A DNA stretch of 64,000 nt, from NCBI GenBank assembly GCA_949358305.1, contig OX442315.1, positions 32,390,427-32,454,426 on the forward strand. Reading direction: 5' to 3'. This DNA is from Strigamia acuminata. Its lineage: Eukaryota > Arthropoda > Chilopoda > Geophilomorpha > Linotaeniidae. The notes beneath the pieces were generated by a model, which was given only the letters and a program-made list of their open reading frames with translations, ran no database searches and was not told the DNA's origin. The position numbers and the translations under genes are program-made. Positions 8,221 to 19,209 of this stretch are shown piece after piece; within the stretch, counting starts at the first letter, position 1; the number at the start of each line of letters is the position of its first letter.

Positions 8221-10727
8221 CTATAACATTCTCTTCCTCTCCATGACTTTTTGGTAGTTTTCAAAATGAGTTAAAGTGCGGCAATGTTTCATTGCTCGAT
8301 CAGGATCTTCGTAATATCTCTTGCAAGCTTTGCAGAATAAGCCGCTAAGGGGTATAATCAACCATTTGCCTATTTCAACGTCTTTATTCCATACAGTAGT
8401 CGCAGGTTCATCAATTCCAACTTCTGATAGTTGCTAAAAAATAGATAATCAATTAATTTAAAAAATAAAAATAATTAAATAATTAAAATAAAAATTAAAA
8501 ATAAAAATGTGAGAATTTCAATATTTATTTTATGGAAAATTCAGGATAGTAGGGGCTTAATAAATGGAGTCCTTAAAAAAATAAAGAAAGAGACATTTAT
8601 TTAATACCGTGACTTGTTTCGAGGATTTAAGTGGTAGACCATTGGAACCCTCAACACCAACCAAATCCGCGTGAAACCCGAACGACGTTTTTTGTAGTTT
8701 GTTCAATTCCGATAGTTTTTGTTTATTCTGAAACAAATTGGTTAAAAATTAATAAAAATAAATAAATAAATAACTAATAAAAATAAATTACATCTCTGTG
8801 TCTTTTTGTTTCGCAATGTCTAATAAAATGTTTTGGAGAGCGTAAAATCTGCTCGCAAGCCTGGCAAAACGGTTCGTTCGTCACTTCTCCTCCCTAAATG
8901 TTATTTTTAAGCAAATTTACATCATTATACAGTACAGATACCCCTACAAACCTTTTGATTCCTACAATAAAAAATAAAAAATAAATAAATTTAATCGATT
9001 TGTCCCCCGAATGTCCACATCTCCTTACGTTTCATCAGCAGTCAACAAACAATCTGATTTCTTCCCCTCAGTTTTAGATAAATGGCTTTCACTTTCATTA
9101 TGGGATTTGAAATCCTAAAAAAGAAATTGAAAATATTTTTAAAAAATTTCAACTGAGTAAAAAAATAAAAAAAATCGTGGGGCAACCTCTTTGGAAGTGC
9201 AATGTGCGTCGCAAACTTGACAAAAAAAATTTTCTTTTTCATTTATTTGCACTTCTTTAGTTGGAATAGCTTCCGCGATCCTCTTTCCACCGCATAAAGT
9301 TATTTGCAAGGTATTTGTTGCCATTAATTTCCTTCTTTTGGACCCAATAACAGTAGCGGTTGTTGCTTCGTCGAATTTCTCCCCAGCTTTATCATCCGTC
9401 TCTTTTCCAGCAGGCATTTCACTTTGAGTTAAATTTTCGTGAATTTCGTCGTCCATTTCATCGCTAGATGTCTCTCGATTATCATCCTCCACTTTATCAT
9501 CGTTGATTTTGTTGCCGAAAATTTCATCGTTGATTTTGTTGCTGAAAATTTCATCGTTGATTTTTTTGCTGAAAATTTCATCGTTTATTTTGCTTCCCAT
9601 TCCATCACCAACGAGCGGTAAAGTTATCGCTTTTATCGTTGTTTCGATCTTGTCGTCCGTTTCTCTTCGATTCATTTCTTTCTCGACGAAGTGAGCTCTC
9701 GGGGTCATGTAACCCAAATCTCTTCTATTGTTTTGCATTTCTCTGTTCGTGATGCCAACACTGTTAAAATTCTTCTCATCAGCAGTTTCCGGCAACATTC
9801 GATGGTCCGATTCGCTCCAAAAGCCATTTGTGTTTTCTCTCGAAAATCTCGTCATTTGGCTGAACGAATTCGGCCAGTTTTCTCTCCATCCGCCGCGACT
9901 TCGTTGTTTTGGAGCTTTTTTCTTCTTAGTGCAAGCAAAAATAAATTTAAAAAAAGTAATATACATTAATGTCAAGTGAACACAATGAACTAGAAAATTG
10001 TCTATTGTCATACTTTTTTATATTTGTTATTGTGCTGATAATCGCGAAATTCATGCCATTGATCATGATCACGATAATCGCGAAATTCGTGTTGTGGATT
10101 AAGTTGTTCGCGAAATTCGTGTTGTGGATTAAGTTGATCGCGAAATTCGTGTTGTGGATTAAGGTGATCGCGAAATTCGTGTTGTGGATTAAGGTGATCG
10201 CGGAATTCGTGTTGTGGATTAAGGTGATCGCGAAATTCGTGTTGTGGATTAAGGTGATCGCGAAAATCGTGTTGTGGATTAAGGTGATCGCGAAATTCGT
10301 GTTTATAAACTTGATCACGAAATTCATGTTGTCGTCGATTAATTTGATCAGGAAATTCATGTTGTTGTTGATTAACTTGATCCCAATTTTTGTGTTGGTG
10401 ATCGCGATCACAAAATTCACGATCCCGAGTTTCATGCATATCGCGAATTAAATGCTGATCGCACTTTTCACGTTGTGATTTCACATCAAAACGACGCCTA
10501 TCGGAATAACATAAGCGAGGGTCTCTTAATACATAGGATGGCGATGGCCGGAGATGATTCAAATTTGGAATTGGCGTTGATGGCATTCCGAGAGCAAGTC
10601 GATCACAATTTTGGGCATTATTAGTCACGTTTGGAACAGCAGTTGCAATCGGAGGAGATCTCAGCCACGGACTTAAACCTGCTGGTTGTCCGTTAAAATG
10701 TTGATAAATGTTCACGTGTTGACTCAT
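8221..10727 (-). CDS. Matrin/U1-type zinc-finger protein, paralogue A
   Basis: Seven exons read in phase: 10014-10727, 9187-9924, 9029-9114, 8952-8961 (10 nt), 8792-8893, 8608-8727 and 8221-8433, about 660 residues. The start MSQHVNIYQHF is placed just after an acceptor, so a 5' untranslated exon is expected (a gtaagt donor lies near 10806). The N-terminal exon holds 10-residue EFRDHLNPQH repeats. The second holds NKINDEIF-type repeats and acidic sequence. U1-like C2H2 fingers follow: FCQVC...H-x5-H across the 9187/9114 junction, FCQACEQ...HCETKRH, and the matrin-type FCKACKRYYEDPDRAMKHCRTLTH near the C-terminus. Such fingers (CIZ1, matrin-3, ZNF638) bind nucleic acid in the nucleus. The exact orthologue is unknown. 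B, C and D are neighbouring paralogues. Confidence 0.78.
9505..9597 (-). repeat. 27-bp in-frame repeat in gene A exon 2
   Basis: Four copies of a 9-codon unit encode (S/N/G)-K-I-N-D-E-I-F variants. They lie in the acidic part of paralogue A. Confidence 0.8.
10079..10305 (-). repeat. 30-bp in-frame minisatellite in gene A
   Basis: Seven to eight near-identical units (cgcgaaattcgtgttgtgga plus ttaaggtgat) encode the decapeptide EFRDHLNPQH. Units vary by single bases; one has DF and the ends have QLNPQH. Confidence 0.9.
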
Positions 10728-10734
10728 TTTCTAA

Positions 10735-11248
10735 AATAAAAAATAGAACATTAAATAGGGCTATTAGATTAGTCTTCTTCCAGTAGAGTTTGTTTTGGCC
10801 ACTTACGTGATTTATGCAAATCTTTCTGGCTGTGGAAAACATATTTTTAGTGCATAATTTAAGTCAATTAAGCGCGATTTTTTAGTGCAAATCGAAATAA
10901 TTTTACCGTTTATTAATTCAATATTGCATATTTTTGCCTCGGCTTTAGACTGCAAACAAATGACCTCATCAACCATGGCTGCGAATGTGCGAACGTGCGA
11001 ATTTATTGTTATTAAATTACATTGTAACAAAGAAAAATAGTAGTTGCCGTCTCGTGAGTGACCTTGGAAATTGAAAACCAGCAACTTTTAAAATTACAAT
11101 TAAAATTTTTTCAAACAGAATATGAACAAAGAAATAACCCACAAAATTCACGTTTGAAATTTCCGCCATTTTAGATTTCCCGTTTCTACCGCCAGAGCTG
11201 TGGCGCCTCAGCTCACCTATTGTAAATCAATTTTATCCTCGCGCAGTT
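10735..11248. promoter_or_regulatory. Probable bidirectional promoter region, gene A / Ogg1
   Basis: Gene A (minus) and Ogg1 (plus) diverge from this ~500-bp interval. The minus strand has a consensus donor (cac|gtaagt near 10806) feeding the acceptor just before the gene A ATG. A noncoding first exon therefore probably occupies about 10806-11000. I see no clear TATA box. Confidence 0.5.
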
Positions 11249-12596
11249 ATGTGGAAATCAATGCCCCTATTTAGTTGCCAATTAAACTTAGAAATCACTC
11301 TTTCCTGCGGACAGTCATTTAGGTATAATCAACATTTGAATTTTCAATAAATAAAAAATCTCTTTGAATTACCATAGGTGGAAAAAACTAGATGACAATC
11401 GTTGGATCGGCGTGCTTGGAAACTGCATATGGACTTTAAAACAGTCAGAAGATGAATTAATGTACACTGTACAACGTCCAGACGAGACCAAAATAGACGA
11501 AAATCAATGCATAGAACAGCTAAACAGTTATTTTCAACTCGATGTTGATTTAAAAGCGAAATACAAAGAGTGGTGTGCCGCGGATAAATATTTCAAAAAA
11601 GTTGCATCGTTATTCCACGGTGTGAGAATGTTGCGACAAGATCCAGTGGAGACACTTTTTTCTTTCATTTGTTCGTCCAACAACAACATCCCAAGGTGAT
11701 AACATTTGCTTGATTATACACTTTTAATTAATTAATTAATTATTCTTAGGATCACAAGTATGGTAGAAAAACTGTGCACAAATTACGGAAACTTTATTGG
11801 AGAATTTGAAGGAGAAAAATACTACAGTTTCCCAACAATTACGTCATTAGCAGCGCCTGGTGTGGAGGAAACATTGAGGAAATTAAGCTTCGGTTATCGC
11901 GCTAAATACATCGCTCAAACGGCAAAATTCATCGAGAGCCAATCAGAAAAAGATCAGTGGTTGTTCAAATTAAAATGGGCCAGTTACGAAACGGCCTTTA
12001 AAGAATTACAGAAGTTGCCAGGTGTTGGCGCAAAAGTATTATTAAGAAAAAGGAAAAAAAAAAGGAAAATTTAATTAATTTTATTTTTATTATTTCAGGT
12101 GGCCGATTGTATTTGTTTAATGGCGCTGGATAAACCTGATGCAATACCGGTTGACACACACGTGTATCAAATTGCTAAACAAAATTACCTCCCGCATTTG
12201 AAGCCTAAAAAGTCATTGACTGCACCAATGTATAAGGAAGTCGGTGATTGCTTTAGGAATATATTTGGCGCTTATTCTGGTTGGGCCCACTCTGTAAGTG
12301 TTTGTGGTGTTGCTGGACCTCCAATGAGTTAAATAGTTGAATTTGTTAAATTAAAATTGCACTTTTCAGCTAAAATTACATCTTTTTGGATTATACTCGG
12401 GACCGAGATAATGTTATCTCGGTCCAGAGTGCAAATTTGAATTCATCCATGTTTAACATCTCATTAACTGATATCTATAGCAACGAAATTTTTTTTTGCT
12501 TGAAACTTTATTGACAAATCGTATTCTTTACAGGTGTTATTTTCATCGGAATTAAAGAAATTCGCAAACCTGCAATCAAGAGACTCTTGCTCATAA
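11249..12596 (+). CDS. Ogg1: 8-oxoguanine DNA glycosylase/lyase
   Basis: Five exons: 11249-11322, 11378-11695, 11750-12035, 12099-12293 and 12534-12596, giving 311 residues. It removes oxidised guanine (8-oxoG) from DNA and nicks the abasic site, in nucleus and/or mitochondria. The N-terminus has CGQSFRW, the conserved start of the OGG fold. The helix-hairpin-helix [11 protein letters not shown] carries the catalytic Lys226 (human Lys249). PVDTHV carries Asp245 (human Asp268); both are offset by the same 23 residues. The protein ends shortly after the helix following GWAHS, slightly shorter than human OGG1. Its stop lies 67 bp from the stop of zinc-finger gene B on the other strand, so the two 3' ends probably overlap as transcripts. 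Confidence 0.95.
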
Positions 12597-12663
12597 TTTA
12601 CAATCGTGAAAAACATAAAATTCGTCGTCGAATAATAAAAAAAAAACTTAACAAAACGAAAAA

Positions 12664-15526
12664 TTACTGTTCCTGTTTTTGCCGCATTTTGTCCAAAAAT
12701 TCCTTATAGTTGTTAAAATGGGCTAAACTGCGGCAGTGTTTTGCCGCACGACTTCTGTCCTCGTAGTACTTCTTGCACACCTTGCAGAATAAACCAGTAA
12801 GTGGTACTAAGACGGAACTACCAACTTCAGTCCCAGTCCACGTTGAAATATCTCCATCCACCTCAATCATATTCTCCTCCTGAAAAGCCAAAAATAAATT
12901 TTAAACCAAAATTTTCTCTCCAATTTAAAATGCCAACCTTCACTTCATCATCAACTACAACCGTAGGAACTTCGCACTTTTTCGGCAACGATTCAACTAC
13001 TTTTGCTTTTGCCTTTAGCTTCACATTCTAAAATAAATTTTTTTTAAAAAAATAATTAAAAAAAAATAATATATTTTTTTTTAGAAAGAAAAAAATACTT
13101 CTAAGTGATGTGGCGTCTTGCAATGAGCGACAAATTGCTTCGGAGACCGGAAACACAGGTCACATACAAGACAATGCGGTTTGTTTTTAATTTTGGCCAT
13201 CTAAAAAAATAATATTAAAAAAAAAAATACAATTATTCGCAATTTCCTGAGTATTTTTGCCACATTTCTCTACCTTATGCTCCAGCGATTTCATGTGTTC
13301 CATGGTGTCGCCCATTATCCGAATTTCACATATCTTGCAAAACTTTTTATTTTTACTAACAAAATAAAACAAAACAAAACAAAATTAAGTTTATTCATTA
13401 ATTTTCACAGTGATTCCTTACTTCTCATATAGCGGTTGGTGTTGGATGCTGCTATTTCCCATTTTCGACAACAAAGTGTTCATTTTTACCCGTTTAACGG
13501 CTTCTAAAGCACCCATCGCAGTAAAATGACTTTCAGCCGCATTATGAGTGTCGAAAACCTTAAAATAAACAAAAAGATAATTTTATATTAATAATAAAAA
13601 TAAAGATAAATCCAAATCCGCACCTCCTTCGAAGTGCAACACACATTGCAAATGTGACAAAAAAACGTTTCTTTCTAAACGAAAATTTCATATTTAATTA
13701 AAAATATGAAAAAAAAAAAATAATCGATTATTTCCTTCCCTCAAAAACATACTTTTTCAGTTACAATTCTCTTCGCAGTTCTTTTTCCATTTTGCAATGT
13801 TATTCGCATGTTATTCGGTAGCTTTCTCATTCTTCCCGAGGTAACACGAGCGCTCTGCTCGTCGTCGTCATCCAAATTGTCTTCGGCCTCTTCTTCCGTC
13901 TCGCCACCATCACAGACCTCATTTTCGATTCCATTGTCGTTACTACAACACTCTTCATTCATTTCCTCACTATACTCTTCATCGACGTTGTCCTCCTCTT
14001 CATCGACGTTGTTCTCCTCTTCATCAACGTTGTTTTCCTCTTCGTCGACGTTGTTTTCCTCTTCATCGACGTTGTTTTGCTCTTCATCGACGTTGTTTTC
14101 CTCTCCATCGACGTTGTTCTCCATCGCGTCACTGCCCAATTGCGATCCACCAAAAGAATCAAGTTTTCTGTTAGAAATTCCTCCGCTGATGAATTCCATT
14201 TCGCCACTGCTCAACCTTTTGCTTAGTCCTATTGGATTGTCGATTCTACTTTTGAAGCTGAAGTTTTTAAGCGCAGTCCAATTGCTGTTGGTGTCCGATT
14301 GTCGTCCAGTAATAAACGATGATTGAATTTTCGTTTCGTTGAAGAAACCAGTCCTGTTGTTACGATTAGCTGCATTTTGCTTGTTCTCTCGCCAAGCTTT
14401 CTTTTTCTTCTAAGAAAAAAATAAATGATTACAATTTAATTATTACGTGATGAAATTTAATTTATAGCCATTAAAACTTTGCCTGATCCTCCATTCTTGG
14501 ATCGTTTGCACAGGGTTTGCTAAAAGGTGGGCAGTAACTGAGAAAGTGATTTCCACCTTAATTACCTCAATTAATTCAAGCTACAAAAATTTAAACGTGG
14601 AAAAAGGAAAAAATATTTAAAAATTGTAATGTTCGTAGTAAATATAATTTTTTTCTTTATCACAATATAAAAAAAAATTGTATTTTATATTATTTTAAAT
14701 AATTTTGTATTAAAATATGCATTTTGTACTTGAATTATGTATTCTGTGTTAAATTTAGGCACTCTGTACTAAAATTAAGTACTCATTGTATTAAAATTGT
14801 GTATTTCGTGTTAAAATTGTGTATTTCGTATTAAAATTGTGTATTTCGTATTAAAATTGTATAATTCATGTTAAAATTTCCATCAATTCTTACTCTTTTA
14901 TCATATTTTGGCTTTTTAAATTGCCAATTTCGTTCAAGATGGCCACTAAACTGCTGTTGATTTTCCCACTGGTCACTAAACTGTTGCCGATGTTCAGGCT
15001 GGCCACTAAACTGCTGCCGATGTTCAGGCTGGCCACTAAACTGCTGCCGATGTTCAGGCTGGCCACTAAACTGCTGCCGATGTTCAGGCTGGCCACTAAA
15101 CTGCTGCCGATGTTCAGGCTGGCCACTAAACTGCTGCTGATGTTCAGGCTGGCCACTAAACTGCTGCCGATGTTCAGGCTGGCCACTAAACTGCTGCTGA
15201 TGTTCAGGCTGGCCACTAAACTGCTGCTGAATTTCCCGCTGACCACTAAACTGTTGTTGATGTTGTTGGTCGTGAGCGTGGAGAGGTTGCTCGTATGCAC
15301 TTGGTGGTTTCAGCTCAATTTTCTCAGTAAAATAAAGCAACGGCTCCTTCATCGGAACGACAGGTCGTGCATTATTCATATTTGGTGTTGTTGGCGGTAA
15401 TGGCAAGCCCGGTGGAAGTCCGCAATTAGTATTTCTATCATCGTTAGGCATATTCTGTGCAATGGGTGCCCTGTTCAGCCAAGGGTTTATAAGGTTTGGT
15501 CCACCGAATGGCTGATAGAGATTCAT
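12664..15526 (-). CDS. Matrin/U1-type zinc-finger protein, paralogue B
   Basis: Exons 14894-15526, 13753-14409, 13624-13674, 13422-13558, 13274-13355, 13099-13200, 12938-13027 and 12664-12879 join in phase (~655 residues). A small extra exon near 14489-14525 is possible. The start MNLYQPFGGPNLINPWLNRA is homologous to the start of paralogue A. FSGQPEHRQQ decapeptide repeats follow, then an acidic ENNVDEE repeat. U1-type fingers: FCHICNV...H-x5-H, FCKICEIRIMGD...H-x5-H (absent from A), HCLVCDL...HCKTPHH, and the matrin-type FCKVCKKYYED...HCRSLAH at the C-terminus. A nuclear nucleic-acid-binding role is inferred from the finger type only. The finger missing from A is encoded by the 82-bp exon 13274-13355. 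Confidence 0.78.
13978..14125 (-). repeat. 21-bp in-frame acidic repeat in gene B
   Basis: Seven copies of a 7-codon unit encode NNVDEEE/NNVDGEE variants, making a highly acidic low-complexity stretch before the first finger. Confidence 0.85.
14740..14880. repeat. 21-bp tandem repeat in gene B intron
   Basis: About six diverged copies of 'ttaaaattgtgtatttcgta' lie in the intron downstream of the first coding exon of gene B. On the minus strand one reading frame crosses them by chance. Confidence 0.7.
14939..15258 (-). repeat. 30-bp in-frame minisatellite in gene B
   Basis: About ten units (ggccactaaactgctgccga plus tgttcaggct) encode the decapeptide FSGQPEHRQQ. Homogeneous centre units and diverged ends suggest recent unequal exchange. 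The period equals that of the unrelated repeat at the same place in gene A. Confidence 0.92.
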
Positions 15527-15529
15527 TTC

Positions 15530-16030
15530 CTAAGATAAAAAAAATATTAAAAATTTAATTAATAGGACTAAATTATGAACGCGTGTTACAAATGTTTCTT
15601 TTCATATTTAGCAAAGAAGAAAGCGGTTTAAACCAAGCTCATTGAATACAAACATGCAATTTACCTTTTCGCTTTAATTTCAAAATGTCTCTGTGAAGAA
15701 ATTATCACAAAAATTTATTAGTTTTCTCAATACCACGTGCCGTTGTTGGTTCTTCAATTTTATAAAGTTTTAAAGTCGGTAGTGCAGCGTGTTCAGCGGT
15801 TTGCTAAACAACTGCCATTTGTCGAATTGCAGTGACAGGTGGTCCATCTGGCGGTTGTGTCGTCATTAAAAAAGCTAATAACGGCGTGTGTACATTTGAA
15901 TATAGATTTATTAATAAAATTGTACCAAAATCTCCGAACCACGCTAGTTTTATTATTTATTTGAAGACTACATAAAAAATTAATTATTAAATTATATACA
16001 ATTTCATTTCGATGCAGTAAAAAGAACAAA
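15530..16030. other. Upstream region of zinc-finger gene B
   Basis: No coding region is seen. An acceptor lies just before the gene B ATG (15527-15531), so a 5' untranslated exon probably lies here, perhaps near 15660-15810. The minus-strand frame at 15793-16029 is unsupported. Confidence 0.35.
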
Positions 16031-16039
16031 TCGCTGTAT

Positions 16040-16640
16040 TAACTTCCGCCTTTCCTCAGCTTAAGCCTTATTTAAATAGTTCTTCAGTTCTCTGTGTGAC
16101 AAACTACGGCAATGATCAAACGTTCGTTCAATATATTGTTATCATAATCTTTGCAATGCTTAGAAATAAAATCCACATATCCAATTATCTAAATCGTCAA
16201 TTTCCGCAATTTTATCATCCTAAATAAAAAAAAATAAAAGAATAAATACAAATTTTAAAAATTTATTTTTTTGCATTTTCCTACATCGTTTTCTTCAATC
16301 TTAACGACATGGTCTAACGATCAACTCGTGTCTAGTGGTCATTATCCATATACACAGCCTTCTTTCTTAATTTCATTTGTTTACGATTGTTTACGATTGT
16401 GCGTCTCAAAATTCTACTAAAATTACAAAACGTATATACCATATTAATTTTCAACCAAATTTCAAACAATTTTTCTCTTTACCTTTTCAGTCACACAATA
16501 AACGCTACACCCTTCACACTAAGTCAGTTTAACTTCCACAGCACCGTCGGTAATTGTTGTGCTTCTAATAAGCCGATCATGATTTCCATTTTAAAGTTTT
16601 TTTCTTTTTGGCGCATATCTTGTCACACATGAGTCCACAC
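16040..16640 (-). pseudogene. Decayed zinc-finger paralogue, 3' part (gene C)
   Basis: Minus-strand 16222-16050 aligns by eye with the last exon of gene D (nGYFCKLC...HCRSLSH). The first zinc-ligand Cys codon is changed, an in-frame stop follows, and a frameshift separates the HCRSLSH half. Minus-strand 16620-16494 matches the gene D exon encoding PVYCAVCNVYCTSEK, again with a stop codon where the first Cys region begins. The C-terminal finger of this copy is therefore dead. Confidence 0.7.
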
Positions 16641-16751
16641 CGTTAATTTGTGGTTCAGTCTCACTATTAGTGTTAGCTTAAGTCTGATATAAACGCTGTC
16701 ATTAATATCTGGACGTGAACTATCTTCCTGCATCTCTCCTCAACGATTATA

Positions 16752-17412
16752 CAGAGAACTTCCTCAGAACCGTGCGTGGGCAGGTCAATGGAAAAGTGCC
16801 CAATCTCCAGAGATATTCCCTCTAGACCGAGCACCCAATCTTCTGGGAGACTCTCTTAACCTAATCTACAGTGTTTTTTACAGGTAATTTTTATAAACTA
16901 CTCTGGGCATTTGTCAGGAAATAAAGTTAATCAACAAATTATAAAATATAAAAATATAAAAATAAGCACAAACCATTGACTACACAGTTTGCGGCAGGTA
17001 CTTTTCCCGTATAAAAACCCCCATTATGCCTATAAGTGTAGTGGAAAACTTATAACCCCACCGGAGCTTACACTATTTATGACTAAAAATTTGGATTATG
17101 AATGACCTCGTTCGCCGCCATTTTAAATTCTCCGCTTCATTTACGGTTATAGTTTATCTAATTGTTTCTACTTTGAATTCATTTAAATTCATAATAATAA
17201 AGTAACAAGAATTCTAATTCTAATTGTAAGGGAAAAATACCTGCCGCAAACTGTGTAATATTAGCATATATACCGTACATAATCAATCATAACCCGATCC
17301 CCCTCCACCCTCATTGAAAAGAAAAAAGCACGAGCCCAGGAGAAGTGAGGGTCAGTGAGTTCCAGAGTTTTGCCCGGTCTAGAGGGGTGCCCTGTCTATA
17401 GGGAGTTCACTG
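16752..17412. mobile_element. Pogo/Tigger-like inverted-repeat element (decayed), carrying a nested MITE
   Basis: The ends read TA-cagagaacttcct and, inverted, TA-cagtgaactccct. Similarity is weak further in. TA flanks both ends, as in Tc1/mariner/pogo elements. There is no transposase. A second element sits inside at 16983-17255. Confidence 0.45.
16983..17255. mobile_element. 273-bp MITE with TA duplication
   Basis: Terminal inverted repeats of about 26 bp begin cacagtttgcggcaggta, followed by (c/t)ttttccc. They are flanked by TA at 16981-16982 and 17256-17257. No coding capacity, so it is a Tc1/mariner-type non-autonomous element. Confidence 0.8.
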
Positions 17413-17416
17413 TATT

Positions 17417-18620
17417 CGTTTCTAGAAAAGGAATTTGAAGCGCTTGCTAGTGGCAATTTCATCTTTTGGTCCAACTCCAACTGGTATAATAGTTTGATTT
17501 TCTGAAAAAAGTTAAAAAAAAAAAAAAAAAAAAACGTTTATAACTTTTTATTTAAAAAAAAAAATCCCAATAAACATACTGCTCTGTGTCCTTCTGTGTT
17601 GTAATGACGGCTAACTTCCTTTACAGTTTTGAAAGCTATGTTGCACTTCATGCAATACGTATTTTTCTTGGTTTTCTATAAAATTGTTTTTCAACCCGAA
17701 ATATGATAATTCGTTTTTTCTTGTGTGTTCGTCACGTTATACCTTATGCTCCATACTTTTCACATGATCCATTTTGTTGCCGAATACACGTATCTGGCAT
17801 ATCTTGCAAAATTTACCTTTGATCTTTTTTTGAATTTGTCTAATTAAATAAATAAATAAATAAATAAATAAAATTAATTTATTCCTCTTTTCACGATCAC
17901 TGCTTACGACTTAGTAGTGACATTTTGCATTATCGAGAACAAAGATCTTGTATCTATCCCTTTGGCTGCTTCCAGCGCATCCATCAAGGTAATTTGCCTT
18001 TCAATTACTTCACGAGACTCGTGGACCTAAACATTCAAATCACAATTTATTAATACAACGAACAAAAAACAAAAAATCGTTTTTCGCATTGCAAACCAAA
18101 ATAAAATTATTATTATTATTTAACTCATCATTTCCTTCCACTTAATTAAACCCACTTTTTCGGTTATAATTCTTCCTGAACTCAGTTTTCCATCACAAGC
18201 GCTCGTTCCCACATCCGTTTTGCTGCCGAAACCGATTCCACTTACAGTTGCAGCATTATTATTATTATTATCTTCCCTAGACATGTCTTCATCCATTCTA
18301 TCAACAATGTGTTCCGTCTGTGTGTCCAATTGTGATCCGAAATCAATTTTTGCGTTACTAATTTCTCCGTTGACGAATTCCATCTCTTTTACACTCAATC
18401 CTCTGTGTAATCCGCTACGATTGTCTGTATCATCGCTGATGCCTTTACGAGTCGTCCGTCTGGTGTTGTTTTTCATTTTTGTAGTAATTAATCTTTGACT
18501 ATCCGTTTCATTGGCCGGACTAGGCCTGTTATTTCTTTTAGTTCTTTCCATTCGCTTTGCAGCATTTTGCCATCCATCATTGTCTCCTCCTAATATCCAT
18601 TGTTTCCAATCCTTTTTTTT
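17417..18620 (-). pseudogene. Zinc-finger paralogue C, 5'/middle part (probably non-functional)
   Basis: Open exons resembling gene B remain on the minus strand: a basic/acidic exon at about 18620-18120 (SVKEMEFVNGEISNAKIDFG, compare gene B), one near 18027-17905, then KFCKICQIRVFGNKMDHVKS (about 17830-17750) and YCMKCNIAFKTVKEVSRHYN (about 17675-17580). Each has a C-x2-C...H-x5-H finger. The matrin-type last exon is separated by the 16752-17412 element and carries stops. No N-terminal repeat exon was found upstream. A truncated protein could still be made, so pseudogene status is an inference. Confidence 0.55.
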
Positions 18621-18624
18621 CTAA

Positions 18625-19205
18625 ATGTTTAAATAGATAAACAAATGAGTATGTAGATGATTAAAACACAACTACCCGTTTGCTCTTCGAATCTTTACTA
18701 ACTTGGAACATCTTTATCCAGATCTTCACGTTGTTTACTTGACTGCCAGGGTATCTCTAAAAACCGGGGTTTTGCTAAAAGGTGGAATCGCTGTAATTTT
18801 TTTTTTAAAAACCCTAAATTGATCCTCCTACATTATGATTGAATTGTAAATGTTCCATTTCATATTCATTTTGATAGCAATTGATCGCACTATCCTCCGA
18901 GATAATTTTATAAACTTTTGAAGGTTTTATTATTAAGAGTTCGTTTTCAATGATAGCGGCCATATTCGTTGATGGTTGGTTGTGACCTTGGTCAGAGTCA
19001 ATAGACTCTGCCTTGGTTTACTGTGCTTGAATATCGATTTAAATTCATAAGTTGTATAGTTAATTTAAATTTTTATTACGAACAATGTATAAAAACACGA
19101 GAAACGCTAGGAACTTTATTATTTCTTACACACACATTAAAAAACAAATACAATTGAATCACAGATTATATTGTGTATCATTACTATTCAATACAGTAAT
19201 AAAAA
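18625..19205. other. Spacer between zinc-finger paralogues C and D
   Basis: The 'ttttgctaaaaggtggaatcg' segment near 18770 matches 'gggtttgctaaaaggtgggc' near 14520 in gene B, so homology of the duplicated unit reaches this far. No intact exon is recognised. Confidence 0.4.
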
Positions 19206-19209
19206 CAAA

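Noticed and set aside
9439-10451. Long plus-strand frames opposite zinc-finger gene A
   Set aside because: They mirror the in-frame repeats of gene A; hydrophobic composition comes from the antisense of the repeat units.
10812-11084. 90-residue minus-strand frame upstream of gene A
   Set aside because: Overlaps the probable noncoding first exon and divergent promoter; no domain; at most an upstream ORF.
14890-15400. Alternative frames across the 30-bp array of gene B on both strands
   Set aside because: A period divisible by three keeps all frames open. Only the FSGQPEHRQQ frame connects to the conserved N-terminus and a good donor.
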